Positions 10,181 through 20,871 are shown, counted from the first letter of the stretch. The stretch: 21,162 nucleotides of DNA from Chromera velia (GCA_018398765.1 JAHBMJ010001939.1:3295-24456), one strand, 5' to 3'. Notes: a model not told the origin generated them from the sequence alone. Program-made: numbers and translations.

Positions 10181-10646
10181 ATGATGAAAATTGTATAACT
10201 TATATAAGTAAAAAGTCATAAACTAACTAGTAAACTAAAAATTCTAGCTAAAATTTTTAATACCAGTATTAAATCATATTTTAATTTTTTTTAATGTTAA
10301 TTTACTGAATATACAGATTAAAGTAGACATCGAACTGGAAGCCTAAATTTTTTTAAGTACGACTTGAAAAGTCTAGTAAAATGTATAATCTAAAAAAATG
10401 GAGCATATATGCTCCTAAACCTTGCATGTACTCCATAAATAATAAAAAAAACAAAGAAAATTTTAAATTTCCAATTTTTAAACAGTTATTTATATTTATT
10501 AAGCAGACTATACATGTTTTTACAGCTCTTATAATTAACATTTCTGCAACAACAGTTGCTAAAACAGTTATAGAACAGTTGTTTATCTGTTTACTGTATT
10601 AATTTTCAAAAAGCTAATTTTGTTTCGATTTTTAAAAAAATATAGT
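10181..10646. other. isolated AT-rich island
   Basis: Base composition drops abruptly to mostly A and T for about 460 bp and then returns to normal. It includes a perfect 16-bp palindrome, GGAGCATATATGCTCC (10400-10415), and a 73-codon plus-strand frame (10381-10602). That frame is rich in Lys, Asn, Ile and Phe and looks like a composition effect. Possible origins are an organelle-derived insertion, a decayed transposon or an AT-rich regulatory region; the sequence does not decide. Confidence 0.6.
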
Positions 10647-10934
10647 GGAGCGCCTATCGTCTAGGGCGTAGTGCAGGGCTTATGTGTGTCCACGGTTGAC
10701 TCTTCCACTAGCTCTTGCATGACCTGGTCATACCTGGTCTTTTTTGTGTAGTTGAGTGATGTTGAGTGTTCATTTTGTTGTCGACTCTCCATGTAGTGGT
10801 TTCTACTGCGTTTTGTGCTTGCGTGTCAAGAGTTTTTCGTTTTCTTTTCTCTCTCGGCTGAATGCATCTATAAGATCTGAACCAAATCGTACTTGTGGAA
10901 AAACGGTTCTCTCTCTTCAGCTTTAGGCTAAGGA

Positions 10935-11185
10935 TTCCTTCTTTGCCCGTATTACGGCGAGAGCCTGAGGGCATAACATAATTGAAAAAAAACTCTTGCT
11001 TTCTTTCTTCTTTGCAACAATTGTGACGAGAGGACAGAACATTACGGAGGAGGGAAGCCCCACACCCTTCCTTCCGTTCCTTCTTTGCATGAAGTACGGC
11101 GACTCCAAAAGAACAACAGAGGACATGCAGATCATTATTGAAAGGAAGCTCTCGCTTCCTTTCTTCTTTGCAAGAATGTTACTCA
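10935..11185. repeat. diverged direct repeat of about 142-156 bp
   Basis: Two units each begin ttccttctttgc (10935 and 11077) followed by a tacggcga block, and each later carries cttctttgcaa (11008 and 11164). Spacings are 142 and 156 bp, so the units differ by indels. Read on the minus strand, both units give the motif AKKKxSxSFxSIMxC, which shows how similar they still are. I do not claim that this is coding. Confidence 0.55.
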
Positions 11186-11320
11186 AGTCAGTGAAATCAG
11201 TCCGTGATTGATCAGTCCCTCTGGTACATGAAGGAAGACTCAAGGTCATTAATTCTTGCCCCTTTTCTTTTTTTTCTTTTAGTGCTTATTTTTTTCGTGA
11301 GTTCTTCCTTCCTTCTGGCC

Positions 11321-11400
11321 TTTCTTTCTTTCTTTCTTTTTTTCTTTCTTTCTTGCTTTCTTTCTTTCTTTCTTTCATTCATTCATTCATTCATTCATTC
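11321..11400. repeat. (TTTC)n then (ATTC)n microsatellite
   Basis: TTTC units pass into five or six ATTC units. From 11401 to 11810 I see no gene I can support. Confidence 0.9.
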
Positions 11401-11810
11401 CTTCCGTCTTCCATTCTTTCATGCATGTGTTCATTCATTTGGTCACGTATTCAGCAACCGTAAGACGAGACAAATGAGTGGACCATCGCCGGTTTCCGCA
11501 TCGTTTTGTTTAATTCGGTTTTAGGGGTTTTGGGTCACGTGCCTTTATGGTCCATTGACGTGCAGAGGCTTTCATTTCAGGCCGCATGGGTGGAATTTCA
11601 CCGGGCCCGATTGATTCTCCGTCTCTTAGTTGTGCCTGCTCTTAATTCCCCTGTATGATTGATTGATTGATTGCTTGATTCTCCCATCCCATCCCATCCC
11701 TTCCCTTCCAGCCCCAGGATGCTCCACGTGCTCCCAGTGCATACCTGTTCTCCCTCTAAAATCACATTTTCCACTTCCTCAACCAATTCTTGAAAGGTGC
11801 GCATTTTGCC

Positions 11811-12313
11811 TCATGGTATGCACTGACCACCAGGAAGGATGTTCATGAAACCTCCAGGATAACAAATTTCGTTACAGGTGTCCTCTATTGAACCGACACA
11901 CTGGTTGCGCCTGTGCATGGCTGGAAGCAATCTTCGCACTGCTCTCCGAATTGAGGGGTGGCGATCGGCTCGCTGCCTGTATTATCGTTCATGACTGAGC
12001 AGCAGCAGACTCCGTTGGACTTGCACGGGTTTCCTCCCACCGAGTTACAATTGTTGCCGTCGCAGCTCTTGATGCAGTGGCATTCTCTGTTGCTGCCACG
12101 ACCCGCCTTCTTGCACGCCTGATCCCGACACTGCAGGTCGCAGTCTCCTCCATAGATCGGATCAGGGCATTCGCAGATGCCGTCACAACAGCATTTGTCT
12201 CCGGGTTCGGGGCAGCTTGGGAGGAAGTCATCGCAAACCCTGGTGTTTTGCGGTGTGCAGGCCTCTGCGAGAAGCAAGGCAGAAAGAAGGCATCCCACAA
12301 GGGCGAGAGACAT
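11811..12313 (-). CDS. small cysteine-rich, probably secreted protein (frame break near C-terminus)
   Basis: An ATG at 12313 opens a frame of 142 residues ending at 11885. It begins with a typical signal peptide (MSLALVGCLLSALLLAEA), then a densely cysteine-rich region with blocks such as CCCDGICECPDP, ECHCIKSCDGNNC and NGVCCCS, reminiscent of EGF-like or small knottin-like domains. Near its end (about 11885-11910) the frame runs to a stop after SVSVQ. A one-base shift of frame there continues with four more cysteines (CVGSIEDTCNEICYP...GGQCIP) to a TGA at 11813-11811. That points to an indel, a pseudogene or an assembly error. Alternatively, GCTTCTCGCAG at about 12254 could be an acceptor in phase 1, making this the next exon of the large DUF11 gene upstream. 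No named family is assigned. Confidence 0.5.
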
Positions 12314-12508
12314 TCGTGAACATCGGTGTTTTTTTTCTCCTCCTCTGTTTCCAGCAGCCCCTCTTTCACGGACATTCCGCACCTCACAGCATAATAATAT
12401 GGTTTTCACTGATAATATTCTGAACCGTTGCTGCATGGCTGTGACCTCCTTTCCAAGCTGGCTCGCGAGGGTAAGGCACGCTGAGTCACTCCTGCGAGGT
12501 CTGTGGTG

Positions 12509-15212
12509 TTAATTGATTTTCACTCGGGCGTTTTCGGGAACATAAATTCGTCTTTCCCCCACTGCCAGGCCGTTCGTCAGCAGCTGGAAGATAACCAAAA
12601 GTGATGACACATAAGAAAACTGTTGCTCGCTTCTTTTACTCTGCACGACGATCTCACACTGCTGAAGCCTGACTCCAACTTTGATCCTATACCTCCCCAG
12701 AAGAAAAAAAGTCTGCGACATACAGCATGATTTCATGGCAAATTCAATTAACTGACCGTCGACTACAGTCAGAAGAGCGTCGTCGCTGTCTGTCAACGAC
12801 ATTCCCATGGACATTCCTGCAAGAGTGAGAACGAATGAAGTTGACACATGAAGTGAGAAAATTGCATACATACTGTTCATGTGAGGATTTGCACGCGCCG
12901 AGAGATCAATTTTCTGCAATGATCTATCTTTTGGTCGGTTCATCTTAAGAGGGAACACACGCTCATTCATGCCTTGACTGTCTGTCTATGTGGTACCTTG
13001 CAACACAACGTGCACGGTGGATGCAAATCACTTCACAAGATTATGCAGAAAAACAAAAAACCGTTCATGCTCACCTTCAACTGTGGCTATGTTTGTATAC
13101 TCGATGAAATCCCCGAAGGCATCACTTGGATCATCGAAATCCGTTGTTCTGCAGGCAGGCAGGCAGGCATTGAAGTTGAAGGTGCACAATCCAATGGAAC
13201 GCAAAGACAAGTACCACACGCAGACCAAACCGCTCAATCGAGGAAAAGTCTGAGCTCGGCAAAAACTTTGGCACATGAGCCCTCTTCCTGCAAATAGCCT
13301 TTTCAGCATATGCCCCCTTGTTGACAAAGGGAATTGCGCCAACGCAGAAAGAAAGAAGTCTGCCAGGAATCGTGCGGACAGATGTTCAACGGATTAAGGC
13401 CCCTCATGCAGCTAGAATGAAAGTGGCGCCCCCCATTCACTTACAGACCGTCGCTCGTGGGATTCGATTCACTGCCGCCGAGGACGCAGACGACTTCTTC
13501 GCCCGGGGCGAGAAGGTTCTCGTCGCCCGTGGGGGTGCTTGTGATTGTAAACACTGTCATGCCGTCGCTCCTCCGGCAATAGAGAAGAATATTAGTTCCG
13601 ACCGTAGTGAGACTGAAGTCTGGATTGCACATGCCGAGCTGAGCATCTGTGGAACTATCGAACGGGCCTTCATAGAGGGGGGGGCCAGACGCAGTTATGT
13701 TTGCCTGGCACAGAGTCTGGTTAGTCAAATCGGTGACCCGGACGCTCTCCGACCCTGCAGGAAGGGGAAGTGCCACGTATGTCCGAGAAACGAGACACCC
13801 GACTTATCGAATGAATACGAAGAAAGAATATGCATGTGTGAAGGACAACAGACCGCAGTCAATGCAGCATTAACTTTGATGAGTTGCTTTCTAAGATTTG
13901 ATGGAGAAGTCTGGAGCCTGTATGCTTCCAACGTGATCACAGAGACGCCAACGGCAAGGAGTTTAATTCATGCAGGCTACACGGGGAGAAACACAAGAGC
14001 TGAACAGTTTTGGGCTGAAAGGTGCCAGTGTTGCGATGTGTCAAAGGCTGGATCAGGTTCAGAGTACCGTTTGGACGGACGGGGGTGTACGTCTTTGCAA
14101 CTGACCGGGGTTGACGATTGTGAAGATGTAGTCAACTTGGTCGCCTGCAGACAATTATTTATGCCGACCCGTATTCAGTCAGTCGGGAGCTTGCATCCAG
14201 CTGACTGCGAAAACCGCGCGGTGTCTCTTCCTTCAGGAAACTTGCAACAGAGGGACAAAGGGCCTCGAATTCCTTCAGGATACTTGCAACAGAGGGGAGA
14301 CAAAGGGCCTCCATCGAATTACTAAAAGGATGGCCGTCCTGTCTGTTGGAAAAAGTTTGACACAATGAAACAGGCGGAAGGAAGGAGGTAGACCAGGACC
14401 GAATCTTTTCGTCTCTTCCGCTAGTGTTGGTCACTCACCCTTCAAAATTCCAAGACTGTCAGAATCATCGCCGGGTTGCAGACCACTCATGTTCTCGATG
14501 TCTGTGGCGCGAATTGTCTTCCTGAGCTCCAGTGTTGGTCCTGCAGTTCACGGACAAACCGACGACAGAGAGGTTCTCGAATGGACAGAGGGCCAATACC
14601 ATTCCTTCTTCTCTGATCCATTTACCAGAGGACCAGAGTACGAGGAGGCATGCAGACAGACAGACAGACTATATACGGACAGACAGACAGACAGACAAAC
14701 AGGCAGACAGACAGACAAACAGGCAGACAGACAGACAGACTGGCAGACAGACAGACAGACAGACAGACAGGCGGGCAGCAAGGGAGACAGACAGACAGAC
14801 AGGTACGCAGGAAGGCAGACAGACAGACAGGCAGACAGACAGACAGACAGACAGGCAGGCAGGCAGGCAGGCAGGCAGGAAGGCAGGAAGGCAGGCAGGC
14901 AGGCAGACAGACAGACAGACAGACACAGAGACACACAGACAGACAGACAGGGAGACAGACAGACAGACAGGCAGGCAGGCAGGCAGCAAGGGAGACAGGC
15001 AGACAGGCAGGCAGACAGACAGACAGACAGAAAGACAGACAGACAGACAGACAGCCAGACAGACAGACAGACAGACAGCCAGACAGACAGACAGACAGAC
15101 AGAAAGACAGACAGACAGGCAGGCAGGCAGGCAGACAGACAGACAGGCAGAAAGACAGAAAGACAGACAGACAGACAGACAGACAGAAAGAAAGAAAGAC
15201 AGAAAGACAGAA

Positions 15213-15247
<35 letters not shown>

Positions 15248-15372
15248 GAGAGAAACAGAGAGAGAGACAGACAGACAGGAAGACAGACAGACAGACAGAC
15301 AGGCAGGCAGACAGACAGACAGACAGACAGAAAGACAGACAGACAGACAGACAGACAGAAAGAAAGACAGAA

Positions 15373-15407
<35 letters not shown>

Positions 15408-18400
15408 GAGAGAGAGAAACAGAGAGAGAGACAGACAGACAGGAAGACAGACAGACAGACAGACAGGCAGGCAGACAGACAGATAGACAGACAGACAGAC
15501 AGGCAGGCAGGCAGGCAGGCAGGCAGACAGGCAGGCAGACGAATTCTAATGCAGCATGATGATCAAAATGTTGTGATGCTTCTGCCGATTTTGTTCGATT
15601 GTTTACTCAGGAGCATAGTTGAACGAGCCTGAGCAGACCTTGGAAGGAAAAATATGCAGTTGAAAGGGAAATTCGGGCTTCTCTCAAAAGGCCCTTGCAA
15701 CTCTCGGCAAAATTGAACAAAACTGAAACATGCTTGACCGTTCAGACTCGCCCATCCATCCACCCAGCCATCTTTACATCCACTCAGCCATCCATACACC
15801 CATCCATTCATTCATCCGACAGTCCATCCACCCATCCACCCAGCAGTCCATCCATCCATCCATCCACCCATTCATCCATCCATCCATCCACCCATCCATC
15901 CATCCACCCATCCATCCATCCATCCATCCTCCCATTTATCCATCCATCCATTCATCCATCCATCCATCCATCCATCCACCCATTCATCCATCCATTCATG
16001 CAGATCGATATCGCGCCCCGCCATTGCATTCATCCAATCGATTAAATGACTGACCGAGCAGGCAGAGGTCCAGACTTTTGAGACCAAATCCGTCTCCAGC
16101 CACGATGACCAATCGATCGAATCCGAACAGGTTCGGATTGGGAGAAATAGGTGGGGTTAGGCCGACCACGGTGCACGGGCCGGTCATGCAGTCAGAAGTT
16201 GCTGTGAGGGATGGCGTTCCTACCAGAGGGCCGCACTGATCGACACCAGTGTCAACGAAGGGACAATCGGTTCCCCAGTACCCTGTCGGGTTGAAGACCG
16301 TGACCAGATTTCTGGAATCATCGGACGACAAACTGCTCTGGTAAGCAATGACTGCAAACTCGGGATTGCTTGATGAGACGTCGAATGGGTCGATGAGAAC
16401 GAGTTCTTGGACCTCGTTCACTCTGTATGCGTCATGCAAATTCATCATGTGGATGGATGGATAAATGGATGGATGGAGAGCCGTAATTTACTGAGCGTCA
16501 AGGTAAACCGTGCGTGGACAGACACAATGTCATGCAGGGAGAGACATTGAATTCATGCTGAGCGGTACACTCTCAAGCTGCCTCTTTTTTTCTGAAATTC
16601 GTGTCTTTCTTTTTTTCAATCTCTACGCAAAAATTGGTTTGTCATACAACTGAAGAGGGAGAAAGCGTCCTCCCGTCCATCGATCAGAGCTCTCTCGACC
16701 ATCAGTAGTACATCGTGCTGGCAGCCCCCTTGCAACGACGTACCCTCTCCCCTCTTTGCATGTCCCGCAACGCTTACATGCACGCAACTATCCTCCTTTT
16801 GCTCTCTCGTTGACCGGCCTCCTCCACTGACTTACATGATCGGAAAGTTGATGACCATCTGTGTGGGTCCCTCGAAAGGGTTCGCGGGCACGTAGATGCT
16901 GTCTCCCCTCATATCAAGATCGCCGGGAGAGCTCGACACGCTGTCATCGAAACACAAAACCCCCAATTGTGTCGTGACGGCTTCGGGGCTCGTGATCGGA
17001 TACGATGCCGCCCTTCCGGAAATGTCCCTGAAGGTGACCATAAAGTCTGAGCCCATGGGAGTGTAGGTGAGATCCGACCCACCTCCTCCTGAGCAGGCGG
17101 AGCTGTCATCGAAGGTGACGTTGACGAGGAAAGAAGACCCGGACTGGCCCATCAGGTTAGGGCATGGTCTTGAGGCTGCGGGTAGTCATGTATTAAATGT
17201 ACGTGCATCTTTCATATTTACAGGTGCATCTGGATACATCTACTCATATCTATAGGCGCATGAAGATGCATGTATTCAGATTCACAGGCACATGTAGATA
17301 CATGCAACATGAGACGTACACACATATTCAAAGATGCATGCATAGAGCCCTTGTACGATCTCCTGGTTGAAACGAACATACAGTAGCTCCTTTCGATGTC
17401 TGTGAGGAGGAAGGTGTGAATTTTTTGGTCTGGTGTTATTCGATCGAGCAGTGGTTTGGCAAGCTTGACCAGGCACAAGCCGATCGAGGGATCAATGACC
17501 TGCCCGGCCCCATGCGGACGATCGACCCACACCCACCTTACTCATGCACATATCGATAGATGGACGATGGATGGATTTTTCATTCAGGAATTAGAGAATG
17601 GAAGGAAGAGACGCCCCCTCGAGGACAAAACAAAGGCTTCCACACGTACACACACCTACACAGACCCGTATGCATCCACGCGCACACTCATGCACACACA
17701 TATACACACACACAAACATAGTGAAAGAGAGAGGGGGGGGGACGGGGGGGGGCGGGAGAGAGAGAGAGAGAGACAGACAGACAGATAGACAGAGAAGTAG
17801 AAAAGTCCCATCTGACAAAGAGGCTGGCTGACTTATCATCACCATGGCGTCTGCCGTGTCTGTCAATTCGATGGGGCCGTCAAAGCCTGCGCAAAGTTCG
17901 TGCATTCAAATAGTGCACTCATGTAGCTCAGTCAGAAGTCGAGCAAGTGTATGTGTGTGCCTTTGTATGCATCTGCACAAAGAGGATTAGGCGCCTCTTT
18001 TCTCCTTTCTGATTATAGACATAAAATCTGCTGACATTCTCCTCGATCAAGTCGCTTCCTTCTATGTTCTGCGTTGCTGCTCCCCTCTTTTGACTGTACA
18101 AAGATGCATCGGACAGAATCTCAACGAGAAATCTTGCGCTAAGAGGAACCAAACGCCATGAAGCTCTCCGGCCATGCTCATATCGCAATAGGACGAGGTT
18201 TGGCCTCTCTCAGTCAGGGCTGAAGCAAACGAATTTTCTTCAGCTGGGTGAATCTTTAACGTGTCTCTCTGTCCATGATATCCAGACAAGCCAGCTGGGG
18301 CGGAATTCATGTAAGGCAACTCGAGAGAGGCAGTGATTGATCGACAGCTTGTCTGTGACTACTGATCAGCTGGCTGGTCCGACTCGTACCGGTGGCTGTG

Positions 18401-19673
18401 ACGATGTTCGTTTCGTCTTCTGTTGGAGCTGCCCTGCAGTGGAGAGAGAGATATGATGAGATAATCCATTCATCCTCCAACGCCGTACGCGAGATGGGGC
18501 GCGAGGATCGCCTACGGAGTCCCAGGAAGGGGAGGAGATAGACGGCCGAGGGCAGGGACTCCGGTAGGTGGACGCGAGCTAGCTGTGGGAGTGGATGCGC
18601 TTCCTCTAAACACTCAATCAATTGAGGCCTTGGGATTGATCATGTTCGTGCTCTCCATGTTGAAACTATCAAATTGCATCTCTCTCATGGGGCAAATTGC
18701 TTTCTGTGGATGTATGGGAACAAACTGGGCTCGAGTGTGTAAAGACTCCTGTCTTTCTGAAGTGAAAAATGAGGCACTGGAACTTTCCTAGTGGACCATG
18801 CAAGAAGACGAGTCTTCGTTTTTTTTTCTGATATGCTGAAGAAAGGACGGAGAGAGAGATGCAGGACAGATACGCACTGACTGAGAAAGCTGGGAAGCTT
18901 GAAAAAACAACACCAAAGCTGAACTGACGTCGCAGAGCAGGTCACAGACTGTCCAGTGGCAAGTACTCTAGAGCCGCTCCCGAGATTGGTGAGTAGGTTT
19001 GTGCAACTGGAAGGTTCGTCCGAGGTGCATGCTTCTGCTCCTGGCAGACCGCAGTAGATAGGGTCCTCCAGGGTGACTCCCGTGAGGTCAACAGACCCTG
19101 CAGACACACCATGTATCGACGGACATAGACAAATTGATTGATCGATCGATTGATTGAAACACGCCCTTGCATTGCCAAGAGTGTTCTTTCTGCTTTCTCT
19201 TTCTGTCTCAACGTTTTATGAAAGTCACCTAGCTCTACAGTGGATGCGCAGAACTGCCGGGCGTCTTCCATGCCTGCCTCAAAGTGGTAGTGGCAAAGCC
19301 TCCGTTCTTCACTCCGTCCTCTCCTGTCAGAGTGCCATGTTTCATCTAGATTTTGTTCATTCTCTGAGCTCATTGTTTTTCAAACTGTGACACAAGACGT
19401 CGTCCATGATACGAATTATGAGCTACACACCAAACGATACAAAACATGATTGTGAGTTGCAACGGAATTCCGGCTTCAACAAATGCAGGTCTCACGTCTT
19501 TTCAATCATGCAGAAAAAGAAACGTAATCTTTTGGATAGGCCGTCGGATACTTCAGAAAAAAAAGAGCGTCGAGGGAGACGTGAAGAACCCTCCGAATCG
19601 GAAGGAAGAAAAAGTCAATCAACAAAACGCCTACCCGCGTTGGTGATCGTGAAGAAGTAGCAGACAGTGGTAC
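12509..19673 (-). CDS. large extracellular protein with DUF11-type repeats (5' end not found)
   Basis: Exons in reading order: 19673-19635, 19097-18929, 18433-18390, 17886-17833, 17175-16836, 16422-16055, 14540-14439, 14144-14106, 13754-13445, 13148-13075 and 12816-12757, the last possibly reading on to the TAA at 12511-12509. All ten junctions keep phase and give at least 533 residues. Module A reads [33 protein letters not shown] and [20 protein letters not shown]. Module B reads [35 protein letters not shown] and YTNIATVEG then [13 protein letters not shown]. These follow the DUF11-like pattern (K-T, YTFTVTNTG, LAPGESVTC, NTATVTG, VTDTDDATV) known chiefly from bacterial surface proteins. 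Between the modules lie two large exons of unknown fold, including [22 protein letters not shown] and [20 protein letters not shown]. The protein is probably secreted or surface-bound. The first visible exon starts in phase 1, so upstream exons exist but were not identified. Confidence 0.7.
14230..14313. repeat. 42-bp tandem duplication in an intron
   Basis: Two copies begin ccttcagg at 14230 and 14272 and share acttgcaacagagg and gacaaagggcctc. They differ by a 3-bp insertion and a few substitutions. They lie in the intron between the 14540-14439 and 14144-14106 exons. Confidence 0.8.
14652..15540. repeat. long (CAGA)n/(CAGG)n array with a higher-order repeat
   Basis: About 890 bp of CAGA units mixed with CAGG blocks, all inside the intron between the 16422-16055 and 14540-14439 exons. 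A complex block with a GAGAGAGAAACAGAGAG core and an AGGAAGACAG marker recurs at 15277 and 15441, giving a 164-bp higher-order period. The array is open in all three plus-strand frames (T-D-R-Q repeats), but that follows from a 4-base unit without stop codons. Confidence 0.95.
15751..15999. repeat. (CATC)n array
   Basis: About 250 bp of CATC units, interrupted by CACC and ATTC variants, lie in the same intron as the CAGA array and end about 55 bp from the 3' edge of the 16422-16055 exon. Sequence 15541-15750 between the two arrays shows no exon. Confidence 0.95.
17650..17795. repeat. CA/GA microsatellite with G-runs (G-quadruplex candidate)
   Basis: CA-rich sequence leads into two long G runs at about 17729-17751 separated by AC, then GGCGGG, (GA)n and CAGA units. 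It sits in the intron between the 17886-17833 and 17175-16836 exons. The G runs are on the plus strand, the strand opposite the transcript. Confidence 0.7.
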
Positions 19674-20198
19674 CTGAAGGGAGGCACGAAAGTGCATGCA
19701 GAGACAATCAATCCATCAGTCCTTGAAGAAGATCCGCATGGCGACGCTTTTTACCTCCCGCTTGTTTCCAGACGAAATAGTCCGGCAGAATTTGAAAAGA
19801 ACCGAAAACGAGAGAGGGCTTTCTTTTGGTTTCTTTCGTGCTTTGGTGCTCCCTCCAGAGAGCAAACAGGAGTCTTGTAGGCAATCAATCTACGACGCGG
19901 GGCAAGCACGGGCAGATATTCGGGAAACGCCAAAGAAGCGTAAGAACCACTTCCACATGCAGCACCACGGTCCACAGGCAGGACCGCAGGCAGCCTCAAA
20001 TACCCGCCTCAAGCACGATAGCTTCTGACACGTTCGGGCCGAAGAAGGCCGCCTATTTCTAGAGGTTGTGTCAACAGAGTCTCTTTCTCAACTTTATACG
20101 AACAGCAGTCTCTTGTTTTATCTGACTCTTCAATCTGAATTTAGTTATTGCAATACATGCATTTGCATACATGCATTTAATTCTGCATGCATATATAA

Positions 20199-20848
20199 AC
20201 CCCTGCCCTTGAATTTTGCTATGGGAAAAAAAAATGTGCGGGCCTCCAATACAGAGCACTCGTGCCAGGGCCCGGGCCTATACGCCAGGGACCCGCCATG
20301 CTTGAATCATGCGTACATGCATTGACAACTAATCAGACTCAGTCAGAGTTTGCTTTCTTCTCTGTGTGAATTGTTGAAGTGAGAGATGATAGACGGCTTC
20401 TTTGATTCTTTGAAGTGTTGTTCTGTAGTTTCTTGACTTTTCCGGAAAACTCCCACAGGTTATTTCATAAAAATGTTGACTTTTAGGGTTCGATTTTTCA
20501 TGTGTTGCTTACTTTATGAGCAGGGGGGAACAAACATAAGCCAGCATTTTGACTGAAGATGTGTTGCTCTCTCTCTCGAAAGTAGCATGATCGCATTGCG
20601 TAGAGAGGGATAACCCTTTTGGCCGTGTGTGCGTGTCTTGCTAGTCAGCGTGTTCCCCCCTCGCCTTTCTTGTGAATGTATGTGAGCACCCCAGTTGAAT
20701 TGTTGGAGACGGCATACTGTTGTTTGTTTACTGTATGCAGGTACCCAAGACTAACTACACCGGACCGTCTTTGGGGGTGCTGGGCCAACGGGTCAAAAGA
20801 TTGTCTAGGATAGACCGCCCCTCCATAGCCAAATTCAAGGGCAGGGGT
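20199..20848. repeat. 26-bp inverted repeat pair about 600 bp apart
   Basis: The arm at 20199-20224 (acccctgcccttgaatttt...) and the reverse complement of 20823-20848 differ at one base in 26. Both are bordered on the same side by TATATA. The left arm is preceded by clustered ATGCAT/TGCATGC words (20154-20192). The intervening DNA has no recognised reading frame. Confidence 0.7.
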
Positions 20849-20871
20849 ATATATGCCCTGGCCCTTGAATT
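20832..20871. repeat. imperfect 40-bp palindrome
   Basis: AATTCAAGGGC-AGGG and GCCCTGGCCCTTGAATT form hairpin arms around a GTATATAT loop, with a one-base bulge. The left arm belongs to the 26-bp inverted repeat shared with 20199-20224. Confidence 0.65.

Noticed and set aside
11745-11804. Possible minus-strand exon (MRTFQELVEEVENVILEGEQ) with a GTATGC donor
   Set aside because: It follows an in-frame TGA directly and has no acceptor that avoids it. The peptide is unrelated to the cysteine-rich gene.
13318-14325. 335-codon plus-strand reading frame
   Set aside because: It lies antisense to phase-consistent DUF11-type exons (14144-14106 and 13754-13445), begins at a non-ATG codon, shows no family motif, and includes an intronic 42-bp tandem duplication. 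It is best read as a shadow frame.
14489-15632. Long plus-strand frames of T-D-R-Q repeats
   Set aside because: A 4-bp CAGA unit reads the same peptide in all three frames without stops. There is no start context or flanking domain, and the array sits in an intron of the opposite strand.
15695-16053. Plus-strand frames of H-P-S-I repeats
   Set aside because: They are products of the CATC microsatellite and have no independent coding evidence.
17400-17417. 18-nt candidate microexon in the DUF11-type gene (encoding NIERSY)
   Set aside because: It has a good acceptor and a GTATGT donor and is in frame, but its length is a multiple of three, so the neighbouring exons join in phase without it. 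No homology supports it.
17921-17995. tRNA-like 5' half (TAGCTCAG with a GCTC/GAGC D-arm)
   Set aside because: No T-arm GGTTC block and no matching acceptor stem follow, so it is a chance resemblance.
18062-18319. 85-codon minus-strand frame in the DUF11-type gene
   Set aside because: It lies between two exons that already join in phase, carries no repeat motif, and lacks convincing splice sites at both ends.
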